DNA of 16,216 nucleotides from an uncultured Eubacteriales bacterium. GTDB lineage: Bacteria > Bacillota > Clostridia > Oscillospirales > Oscillospiraceae. Shown here piece after piece: positions 10,071-16,216 of this stretch. The DNA lies in NCBI GenBank assembly GCA_900543085.1, contig UQQF01000048.1, positions 1 through 16,216 of the forward strand, written 5' to 3'. The translations under genes were made by a program, and so were the position numbers. Each line of letters starts with the position of its first letter. Positions within the stretch are counted from its first letter, which is position 1. A model generated the notes under the pieces. That model saw only the letters and a list, made by a program, of their open reading frames with translations. It was not told where the DNA came from and made no database searches.

Positions 10071-11206
10071 TGAAAAGATTTGCAGTCTGCGCCCTGTGCG
10101 CGCTTATTCTGATAAGCTCCCTGGCCGCCTGCGGAACTCCGGCCGCGGAGCCGACATCCTCGCCGGAGGCCAGCCCCGCCGCGAGCGAGGCTCCGCTGGT
10201 GGAGTACGACTGGGACGCCGCTTACGCCAGGTACGCTCCCGACACCGTGGTGATGACGGTGAACGGCGACGACGTAACCTGGGACGAGTTCTTCTACTGG
10301 CTGTACATGGACTACGTCACCAACGCATACGGCAACGCCCTGGACGTCACCTCGTCCAACGGCGTGACGCTCGGCCGCCTGCTCGCGCTGGACGCGGAGG
10401 GCTACTGCATCCAGTACCACGTCATAGACCAGCAGGCCGAGGCCAACAACGTGGCGCTGACCGAGGACGACCAGGCCGTGCTGGATGAACAGCTGCAGAG
10501 CGACATTGAGAGCAGCGTGGGCGAGGACGGCACGGAGGAGGAGTTCTACGAGTACCTCGCCGAGCGCTTCGTCACCCCCGAGCTCTACGACTTTGTCAAC
10601 CGCATAGTGGTGCTCTACCCGCGCATCTTCATGTCCCTCTACGGTGAAAACGGCGAGAACGTGACCGACGAGGAGGCGCTGGCCTTCGCCGAGGAGTACA
10701 ACTTCGTCACCGCCAAGCACATACTTTTCCGCACCTCGGACAACAGCGGCGAGGCGCTCTCCGACGAGGAGAAGGCGGCCAAGCGCTCCGAGGCTCAGGC
10801 CGTGCTCGACGAGCTGAACGCCGTGCCCGAGGCCGAGCGCGCCGCGCTCTTTGACGAGCTGATGAAGGACAAGAGCGAGGACCCCGGACTCACCGTCTAC
10901 CCCAACGGCTACTGCTATGAGGGCGGAGCGGGCGTCATGCTCTCCGAGTTCGACGACGCCGTGCTGTCGCTCCAGCCGGGCGAGATAAGCGGCATTGTCG
11001 AAAGCTCCTCCGGCTATCACATCATCATGCGCGAGGAGGTCACGCCCGAGGACTACGTCATGCTCGGCACCAGCCAGCCCTACACCCTGCGCTACGCCGC
11101 CGCCGTGGCCGACTTCGACGGCGTGTTCTCCGACTGGCTCAGCAGCTCCGACGTGAGCTACGCCGAGGGCTTCGAGGAGTTCGACGCAAACAGCCTTTTT
11201 GAATAA
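10070..11206 (+). CDS. Lipoprotein peptidyl-prolyl isomerase, PpiC/PrsA-like
   Basis: A 378-residue predicted lipoprotein foldase on the outer face of the membrane. The N-terminus [21 protein letters not shown] has a short basic segment, a hydrophobic core and a lipobox LAAC with the acylated Cys at 21. A Pro/Ser/Ala/Glu-rich linker follows. A SurA/PrsA-type N-region (about 60-210) precedes the parvulin domain, which begins at AKHILFRT (about 214) and includes FDELMKDKSEDPG, GAGVMLSEFDDAVLSLQPGEIS and SGYHIIM, ending near 325. The protein is strongly acidic. ATG 10070 overlaps the mfd stop (TGATG), with AAGGAG 7 nt upstream, so it is coupled to mfd. I do not assign prsA because the overall sequence is distant. 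Foldase activity is inferred from the domain. Confidence 0.88.
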   Translation: MKRFAVCALCALILISSLAACGTPAAEPTSSPEASPAASEAPLVEYDWDAAYARYAPDTVVMTVNGDDVTWDEFFYWLYMDYVTNAYGNALDVTSSNGVTLGRLLALDAEGYCIQYHVIDQQAEANNVALTEDDQAVLDEQLQSDIESSVGEDGTEEEFYEYLAERFVTPELYDFVNRIVVLYPRIFMSLYGENGENVTDEEALAFAEEYNFVTAKHILFRTSDNSGEALSDEEKAAKRSEAQAVLDELNAVPEAERAALFDELMKDKSEDPGLTVYPNGYCYEGGAGVMLSEFDDAVLSLQPGEISGIVESSSGYHIIMREEVTPEDYVMLGTSQPYTLRYAAAVADFDGVFSDWLSSSDVSYAEGFEEFDANSLFE

Positions 11207-11222
11207 TGTGCAAAACGCACTG

Positions 11223-11251
11223 CGCCCCGCCGGGTCAAGCCCGGCGGGGCG
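11223..11251 (+). terminator. GC-rich hairpin after the foldase gene
   Basis: A perfect 12-bp stem (11223-11234 with 11240-11251) closes a TCAAG loop, starting 17 bases after the foldase stop. The tail is TTATACTGT, poor in T, so alone it is a weak intrinsic terminator. The central 27 bases (11224-11250) are identical to 11491-11517. Confidence 0.5.
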
Positions 11252-11517
11252 TTATACTGTCAAAAAAGACCCGCGTGGGTCTTTTTTGACAATAAAGTCC
11301 CCCGGCCGCGCGAGCGGCCGATGGAGACCGGCGCTACGCTCTGCGCCTCAGTTGACCGCCGAAGGCGGCCAATTCGACGCTCGCTTCGCGAGAAGTATTT
11401 TCGGCGACGTACACGCCGCCGCCGAAAATGATCCCAGTCCCTTTCGCGCCCATAGGGCGCGAAACTCTGCGAGGCATTTTACAAGTTGATGCCCCGCCGG
11501 GTCAAGCCCGGCGGGGC
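11224..11517. repeat. 27-bp palindromic repeat pair bracketing a 240-bp hairpin array
   Basis: Two identical 27-base copies lie at 11224-11250 and 11491-11517, exactly 240 bases apart. The interval holds the terminator at 11258-11291 and then six hairpins in a row. Their arms are 11303-11309/11314-11320 (GCGA loop), 11330-11334/11343-11347, 11356-11360/11364-11368 (GAA loop), 11380-11384/11388-11392 (TTC loop), 11397-11406/11420-11429 (10 bp perfect) and 11442-11451/11455-11464 (10 bp perfect, ATA loop). No convincing gene is present; an open frame crossing it has no ribosome site and is made of stem sequence. It may be a composite mobile palindromic element or a structured RNA. Both readings are inference. 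Confidence 0.65.
11258..11291. terminator. Bidirectional intrinsic terminator
   Basis: A perfect 15-bp inverted repeat (11258-11272 and 11277-11291) with a GCGT loop. The stem core is GACCC/GGGTC flanked by six A on the left and six T on the right, so a T-tract follows the hairpin on either strand. It should end the mfd-foldase transcript. Confidence 0.85.
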
Positions 11518-11524
11518 TTTTTTT
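11491..11524 (+). terminator. Strong intrinsic terminator with T7 tract
   Basis: An 11-bp GC stem (11491-11501 and 11507-11517) with a TCAAG loop is followed directly by seven T residues (11518-11524). It is the second copy of the 27-bp palindrome. It would stop any transcript passing the hairpin array before the ABC operon. Confidence 0.88.
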
Positions 11525-11548
11525 AAGGTAAATGTAAGCTCGCGGCAA

Positions 11549-11576
11549 TTTGCACGCAAGGTCGGCGTGGTATGCT
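11549..11576 (+). promoter_or_regulatory. Possible promoter of the ABC exporter operon
   Basis: TTTGCA (11549-11554) and TATGCT (11571-11576) are 16 bp apart, each four of six matches or fewer to the sigma-A consensus. The pair lies 29 bp before the ATPase start and just after a strong terminator, where a promoter is needed. The weak match would suit an activator-dependent operon. A GTAAATGTAAG motif (11528-11538) just upstream might be a regulator site, but this is speculative. Confidence 0.35.
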
Positions 11577-11605
11577 CTGACCATCAAGCAAAGGGAGATG
11601 AAACG

Positions 11606-12400
11606 ATGTACGCCATTGAGACGCGCGACCTCACCAAGCGCTATAACGGCTTCACCGCCGTGGACAACCTCACGATGCACGTGCGGCGCGGCACGGTTTA
11701 CGGCTTTCTCGGCCCGAACGGCGCGGGGAAGTCTACCACGATGAAGCTCCTGCTCGGCATCATAAAGCCGGGCGGGGGCGAGCTGAGCGTGGACGGCAAG
11801 AGCTATCCCCGCGAGCGGATGGAGATACTGCGCCATGTTGGCTCGTTCATAGAGCAGCCGGCCTTTTACCCCAACCTCACCGGCGCTGAGAACCTGGACA
11901 TACTCCGCCGCATCCTGGGTCTGGGGCGCGAGAGCGTGGCGGAGGCGCTGGACACGGTCGGGCTGACGCAGTTTGCCTCCCGGCAGGCGAGAAAGTACTC
12001 GCTGGGCATGAAGCAGCGCCTCGGCCTTGCCGGCGCGCTGCTGGGCAGGCCGCCCATACTGATACTCGACGAGCCGACCAACGGCCTCGACCCCGTTGGC
12101 ATACACGAGATACGCACGCTGATACGCTCGCTGCCGGAGCGCTATGACTGCACGGTGCTGGTAAGCTCGCACCTGCTGGGCGAGGTGCAGCTGATGGCCG
12201 ACGACGTGGGCATACTCAACCACGGCCGGCTGCTGTACGAGGGCACGCCGGACGACCTCCGCCTGGCGGCAAAGGCCGCCGGACTGCCCTCGGACGACCT
12301 GGAGGAGACCTTCCTCTCCATAATCAGCGAGGACGACCGCCGGATGCGCTCCGGCGAGTACGGCATACCGCCCCTCGCCACGGGAGGTGAGGCGCTGTGA
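11606..12400 (+). CDS. ABC transporter ATPase, lantibiotic-immunity (BcrA/LanF) type
   Basis: Cytoplasmic ATPase of an ABC-2 exporter; 264 residues. Walker A GPNGAGKST (36-44), signature YSLGMKQRLGLA (131-142), Walker B ILILDEPT (151-158) and H-loop H189 (VSSHLL) are intact. The stretch SFIEQPAFYPNLTGAENL (80-97) has the form typical of bacitracin and lantibiotic self-protection ATPases, where a Glu occurs at the Q-loop (E-loop; here E83, followed by Q84). ATG 11606 is chosen for GGGAG 8-10 nt upstream; the frame is open back to 11486, but that part would cross the terminator at 11491-11524. The stop overlaps the next gene as GTGA. The substrate is not shown by sequence; export of a membrane-active peptide is the family expectation. 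Confidence 0.9.
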   Translation: MYAIETRDLTKRYNGFTAVDNLTMHVRRGTVYGFLGPNGAGKSTTMKLLLGIIKPGGGELSVDGKSYPRERMEILRHVGSFIEQPAFYPNLTGAENLDILRRILGLGRESVAEALDTVGLTQFASRQARKYSLGMKQRLGLAGALLGRPPILILDEPTNGLDPVGIHEIRTLIRSLPERYDCTVLVSSHLLGEVQLMADDVGILNHGRLLYEGTPDDLRLAAKAAGLPSDDLEETFLSIISEDDRRMRSGEYGIPPLATGGEAL

Positions 12401-13107
12401 CGGCGGTGCTGGAAGTGAAAAAGCTGCGGCGCACGGGCTATTTTCCCGCCCTGCTCGGCTCCGCTCTGCTCTCCGCGGCGGCGCCCGCCGTGAACATGGC
12501 CGCGAGGGGTGAGACGTACCTGGCTCAGAGCGGCGGCGCGATAGAGATACTTTTGAACGCCAACTGGCAGATGATGGCCATGCTCAACGTGCTCTCGACT
12601 CTCTGCGCAGCGTGCCTGATGTTCCACGCCGAGTACGCTGAAAACGCCCTGGACAAGCTGGAGGTCATGCCCGTGCGCGTTTTCTCCGTGTATCTGGGCA
12701 AGGCGGTGCTCGCCGTGTTCATGCTCGCCGTCATGACGGCCGTTGAGTTTGTCTCGCTGCATCTCTGCGCCCGGCACTGGTTCGGCGAGAACATGGATGT
12801 TGCCCGGCTGCTGAGTCTGGCCGGGTACGCGCTCGCCGCCGGGATACCCACGCTGCTCGCCTCGCTGGCGGTGGCGGCCGCGTGCCGGAACATGTGGGTG
12901 TCCCTGGGCATAGGTCTTACGCTGGTGTTCACGCTGAGCGTCTTCCCGCAGGACAACGCCGTCATACGCCTGCTGCCATACGCCACGCCCTACACCACGG
13001 CGCTGGAGGGTTCGGTCACGACCGTGCTCATAGCCTGCGCGGCCGAGAGCGCGGTCTTGCTCTCGCTGGGACCTGCGATATTGAAGGCAAGGAGGCGGTT
13101 TGAATGA
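12397..13107 (+). CDS. ABC-2 permease, lantibiotic-immunity type (first)
   Basis: A 236-residue integral membrane protein with about six hydrophobic segments, the first near residues 13-33 and others around 50-70, 87-112, 125-150, 166-185 and 205-230. It begins TAVLEVKKLRRTGYF, the short cytoplasmic K/R-rich start common in LanE/LanG and MutE/EpiE-like permeases. The GTG start overlaps the ATPase stop by 4 bp and follows GGGAGGTG, so the two are translationally coupled. The next permease overlaps in turn. It pairs with the second permease and the ATPase as one exporter. Assignment to LanE or LanG cannot be made from sequence alone. Confidence 0.82.
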   Translation: MTAVLEVKKLRRTGYFPALLGSALLSAAAPAVNMAARGETYLAQSGGAIEILLNANWQMMAMLNVLSTLCAACLMFHAEYAENALDKLEVMPVRVFSVYLGKAVLAVFMLAVMTAVEFVSLHLCARHWFGENMDVARLLSLAGYALAAGIPTLLASLAVAAACRNMWVSLGIGLTLVFTLSVFPQDNAVIRLLPYATPYTTALEGSVTTVLIACAAESAVLLSLGPAILKARRRFE

Positions 13108-13874
13108 GCTTTCCCGCGCTTGTGGGCGTGGAGCTGAGGAAGCTGCGCAGGAGCAAAATACTGCTGATACTGCTCGCGCCCGTCGTGATAATGTGGCTGA
13201 CGGCGGCGGTGAACGCGCGCATGAGCTTCGACACGCGCTCCGTGGACATCGCGCCGGACGCGAACTTCTTCATCCAGGGCTTCATGGGCATGGTGTGGTT
13301 CATGATACCGGCCAGCCTGGTGGTCTGCTGCGTGCTGGTGACGCAGCTGGAGCGCTCCAACGGCGGCATGGGGAAGATGCTCGCACTGCCGGTATCGCCC
13401 GCCGCGCTGAGCATGGCCAAGTTCTGCTGCGTGGTGCTGCTGAACCTGGCACAGCTTGTGATGTGCCTCGCCGGCTACGCCCTCGCGGCGCTCGCTGCCA
13501 CGGCCTCCACGGGCTGCGACATGACGCTCAGCCCCATCTACGTCGTCTCCGTCGCCGCGAAGCTGTACCTGGCCGCAATACCGATGGCCGCAGTGTTCTG
13601 GCTGCTCGCCTCGGTGATAGACGTCACTGTGTTTTCCGTCGGCATCGGCCTCGCCACGATAGTGCCCAGCGTGCTGATGATAAACACTAAGCTGTGGGCG
13701 TTCTACCCCATGAGCTATCCGTTCTACCTGCTGATGATAGAGTACGGCCGCAGCGCCGAGGGGATATACGAGACGGAGCCGCAGCTGCTGCCCTGGCTGC
13801 CCGCCGCGGCGGTGATCACCGCCGTCTGCCTCGTAATTTCAGCAAAATACTTTGCCCGGAGCGAAAGGAGATAA
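13104..13874 (+). CDS. ABC-2 permease, lantibiotic-immunity type (second)
   Basis: A 256-residue membrane protein with about six predicted transmembrane segments. The N-terminus MSFPALVGVELRKLRRSKIL is typical of ABC-2 permeases, with a hydrophobic first helix following (ILLILLAPVVIMWLTAAV). The LERSNGGMGKMLALPVS stretch is a common motif in this family (a cytoplasmic loop between the second and third helices). The ATG overlaps the previous stop (ATGA) and follows AGGAGG. Its stop is inside the ribosome site of the next gene, only 2 bp before that start. Like its partner it most likely forms the heteromeric membrane channel of a peptide exporter. Confidence 0.84.
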   Translation: MSFPALVGVELRKLRRSKILLILLAPVVIMWLTAAVNARMSFDTRSVDIAPDANFFIQGFMGMVWFMIPASLVVCCVLVTQLERSNGGMGKMLALPVSPAALSMAKFCCVVLLNLAQLVMCLAGYALAALAATASTGCDMTLSPIYVVSVAAKLYLAAIPMAAVFWLLASVIDVTVFSVGIGLATIVPSVLMINTKLWAFYPMSYPFYLLMIEYGRSAEGIYETEPQLLPWLPAAAVITAVCLVISAKYFARSERR

Positions 13875-13876
13875 CC

Positions 13877-14161
13877 ATGAAAAACAAGATATGCACCGCC
13901 GTGAGCACCCTGCTGCTCGCGCCGCCCTTCGTGCTGCTGTTCCTGCGCCGATACGACTGGGCGCTTGAAAGCCCCGTGTGCGAGATACTCATCTACTCCT
14001 GCGCGGCGCTGATGCTGTTTGAGGGCGTGTTCACCGCGCTGGCCTACCGCTCCGGCGTGAAAAACCGCTGGATGCAGCTCTGCCTGGTCGCGGCGCTGCT
14101 CTACGCCGCCGTGGCGGTGGCCGTAGTGGGGCTCGCGGTAGCGCAGCAGATAAGGCCGTAA
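13877..14161 (+). CDS. Small three-helix membrane protein of unknown function
   Basis: I do not recognise this 94-residue protein. It has three hydrophobic stretches: about 8-23 (after MKNKICTAVSTLLL), about 34-55 (ILIYSCAALMLFEGVFTALAY) and about 66-90 (LCLVAALLYAAVAVAVVGLAVA). Short basic loops lie between (LRRYDW, RSGVKNRW). There is a good ribosome site (AAGGAG, about 8 nt) overlapping the preceding stop, so it is surely co-translated with the exporter. It may be an accessory subunit or an immunity-type membrane peptide of the ABC operon. Its stop codon runs into the shared downstream terminator. Confidence 0.8.
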   Translation: MKNKICTAVSTLLLAPPFVLLFLRRYDWALESPVCEILIYSCAALMLFEGVFTALAYRSGVKNRWMQLCLVAALLYAAVAVAVVGLAVAQQIRP

Positions 14162-14193
14162 AAAACGCACCCGTCCAATTTGGGCGGGTGCGT
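14160..14193 (-). terminator. Terminator of psuKG; shared convergent intergenic hairpin
   Basis: A 12-bp stem with one G-T pair (14165-14176 and 14182-14193) and an AATTT loop. Below it on the minus strand lie six T residues (14160-14165), the classic end of a minus-strand transcript, here psuK-psuG. On the plus strand the tail CTGTATATTGCTTT is weaker but may still help stop the ABC operon. Confidence 0.85.
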
Positions 14194-14205
14194 CTGTATA
14201 TTGCT

Positions 14206-15114
<909 letters not shown>

Positions 15115-15141
15115 GGTATGTAGCACTCTCCTTGAAGTATG

Positions 15142-16068
15142 TTATTCGCTGTACTCTTGTATTGCAAGGCGCAGATGCTCCGCGCTCATGTCCGGGTTGA
15201 TGGTCAGATCGCTCTGCACCGCGAGCAGGCCGGCAGCCAGCGCGCAGTCCACGGCGCGCTCCGCGCCGAGCCTGTGGGCGAGGCCGTAGACCAGTCCGGC
15301 GAGGAAGGCGTCCCCGGCGCCGGTGGCGTTTTTCATCTCGCTCACGGGTCGAAGCGCGCGGTAGAAGCGCGCGCCATGCGCGTCCGCGTAGTAGCAGCCG
15401 CGCTCGCCCAGGCTCACGGCCACGCAGCGTGCGCCGCGCCCGAGCAAAACGTCCACGGCGCGCTCCATATCGCCGTCGCTGTCGACAGGGGTGTCCGCGA
15501 GGATGGCCAGCTCCAGCCGGTTGGGCTTCAGGCCGTAGAACCTCCCGGCCAGCGGCGCCGCGCGGTGGGCGTAGGCCGTGCTGACGGGGTCGAGGAACAC
15601 CGGCACGTCCCCGGCTACGTCCAGTATGCGCTCCAGCGTTTCCGCCGGCAGGCAGGGGTCGCAGACCACGGCGGCCGCGCCGAGTATCACATCGCGCTTG
15701 GAGTCCACCACCTCGGGCGTTATGTGCTCCAGCACGCTCATGTCGGACATGGCCACCAGCATGTCGGCGCGCTCGTCGAGTATCGACACGTAGCAGCTTG
15801 AGGTTATCCCGGGGAGAGTGATGCACTCCGACATGTCCAGCCCGGCCAGCGCGCTCTCGCGGCGCACCAGGTCGCCGAACAGGTCGTCGCCCAGGGCGGA
15901 CACCATGCGTGCGTCCACGCCCAGCCGGGCGAGGTTCTCCATGACGTTGCGCGTGACGCCGCCCGAGCTCGTGCGCAGATGGCCGGGGTTGGAATCGCGC
16001 ATCACAATCGCCGCGCGGCTCTCCCCATGGACATCCACATTCGCCGCGCCGATGCCGAGTATGTACAT
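15142..16068 (-). CDS. psuK: PfkB-family sugar kinase, probable pseudouridine kinase
   Basis: Phosphorylates pseudouridine to its 5'-phosphate, the substrate of the next gene's product; 308 residues. The N-terminal PfkB signature region SSGGVTRNVMENLARLG (34-50) and the C-terminal NATGAGDAFLAGL, with catalytic D253 in GAGD, are intact. GLKPNRLELAIL (179-190) is the conserved loop found in ribokinase-like proteins. Pseudouridine specificity is inferred from operon pairing with psuG. ATG 16068 follows GAGGAGG with 8 nt spacing; ATG 16074 sits only two bases from that site and is less likely. No dedicated nucleoside transporter lies between or before the two genes in the window. Confidence 0.9.
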   Translation of the reverse strand: MYILGIGAANVDVHGESRAAIVMRDSNPGHLRTSSGGVTRNVMENLARLGVDARMVSALGDDLFGDLVRRESALAGLDMSECITLPGITSSCYVSILDERADMLVAMSDMSVLEHITPEVVDSKRDVILGAAAVVCDPCLPAETLERILDVAGDVPVFLDPVSTAYAHRAAPLAGRFYGLKPNRLELAILADTPVDSDGDMERAVDVLLGRGARCVAVSLGERGCYYADAHGARFYRALRPVSEMKNATGAGDAFLAGLVYGLAHRLGAERAVDCALAAGLLAVQSDLTINPDMSAEHLRLAIQEYSE

Positions 16069-16093
16069 AATCATCCCCTCCTCGGAAAAATTA

Positions 16094-16122
16094 ATTATAC
16101 AATACTAACTTTTATAAGTCAA
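16094..16122 (-). promoter_or_regulatory. psuKG promoter (sigma-A type)
   Basis: On the minus strand TTGACT (16117-16122) and a perfect TATAAT (16094-16099) are exactly 17 bp apart, in a markedly AT-rich stretch. Transcription should start near 16087, about 20 bases before the psuK ATG, leaving room only for the ribosome site. No operator-like palindrome is apparent. Confidence 0.85.
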
Positions 16123-16163
16123 TAGAGGGGGGTGCATGAGCGACCGCGCTCGGCGGGTATCTC

Positions 16164-16205
16164 CTGAGGGGTTTCTTTTTGTGGCGACAAAAAGAAATCC
16201 CTCAG
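16164..16205. repeat. Long near-perfect hairpin near the right end
   Basis: Two 19-base arms (16164-16182 and 16187-16205) with only one G-T pair close a GGCG loop. The stem has a GA-rich/TC-rich strand bias (TTTCTTTTT opposite AAAAAGAAA), much like the first hairpin at 11-40. It lies upstream of psuK and downstream of whatever follows the window. The region from 16123 to the end holds no visible gene. It looks like a dispersed palindromic element, which is inference. Confidence 0.6.
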
Positions 16206-16216
16206 ACTCCAAAGAG

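Noticed and set aside
11199..11489. Possible 96-codon protein in the hairpin array
   Set aside because: Its start overlaps the foldase end without a ribosome site and its sequence is just translated palindromes.
11486..11605. N-terminal extension of the ABC ATPase by 40 residues
   Set aside because: It would translate through the T7 terminator stem. The ATG at 11606 has a GGGAG site and gives a family-typical N-terminus.

Overview
This window is the chromosomal replication-origin region of a GC-rich member of the Bacillota, most likely a gut-type Clostridia (Oscillospirales-like). The evidence is the gene order dnaA-dnaN-yaaA(S4)-recF-remB-gyrB on the minus strand, the presence of the Bacillota protein RemB (DUF370), Clostridia-like GyrB wording, AGGAGG-type ribosome sites, and an oriC between dnaA and dnaN. 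Isoleucine is often encoded by ATA despite the high GC content. The taxon below phylum level is inference.

Layout. Positions 1-147 hold a cluster of short hairpins downstream of gyrB, with no gene. Positions 148-6310 (minus strand, read right to left) are dnaA, the oriC intergenic region, dnaN, a 70-residue S4 protein, recF, remB and gyrB. From dnaN onward these genes overlap or nearly abut, as in one operon. The oriC gap (4774-4996) contains a clear basal unwinding module: two overlapping DnaA-box-like 9-mers, a GC clamp, five DnaA-trios and an AT-rich stretch. Its DnaA boxes are non-canonical (TTTTCRACA rather than TTATCCACA), and DnaA itself has N in place of D in the recognition motif (RNHSTV). 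Positions 6311-6524 are a divergent promoter region. It carries a strong dnaA promoter and an extended -10 promoter so close to the mfd start that the mfd mRNA should be nearly leaderless.

Positions 6525-11206 (plus strand) are mfd, the transcription-repair coupling factor, coupled by a TGATG overlap to a lipoprotein of the parvulin (PpiC/PrsA-like) foldase family. A stretch of about 270 bp inside mfd has clearly different codon use. Positions 11207-11605 are a gene-free, highly structured interval: two identical 27-bp palindromes bracket 240 bp that contain a bidirectional terminator and six more hairpins. The second palindrome is itself a strong terminator.

Positions 11606-14161 (plus strand) are a four-gene ABC exporter operon of the lantibiotic self-immunity/resistance type (ATPase, two ABC-2 permeases) plus a small three-helix membrane protein I do not recognise. 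No two-component regulator is visible beside it. Convergent to it, positions 14206-16068 (minus strand) are psuK and psuG, which together break pseudouridine down to uracil and ribose 5-phosphate, with a consensus-like promoter and a terminator. The window ends in another long perfect hairpin (16164-16205).

Functionally the left and centre are core replication and repair genes. The right side holds cell-envelope export or defence genes and nucleoside salvage. No tRNA, rRNA, transposase, CRISPR array or prophage gene was seen.
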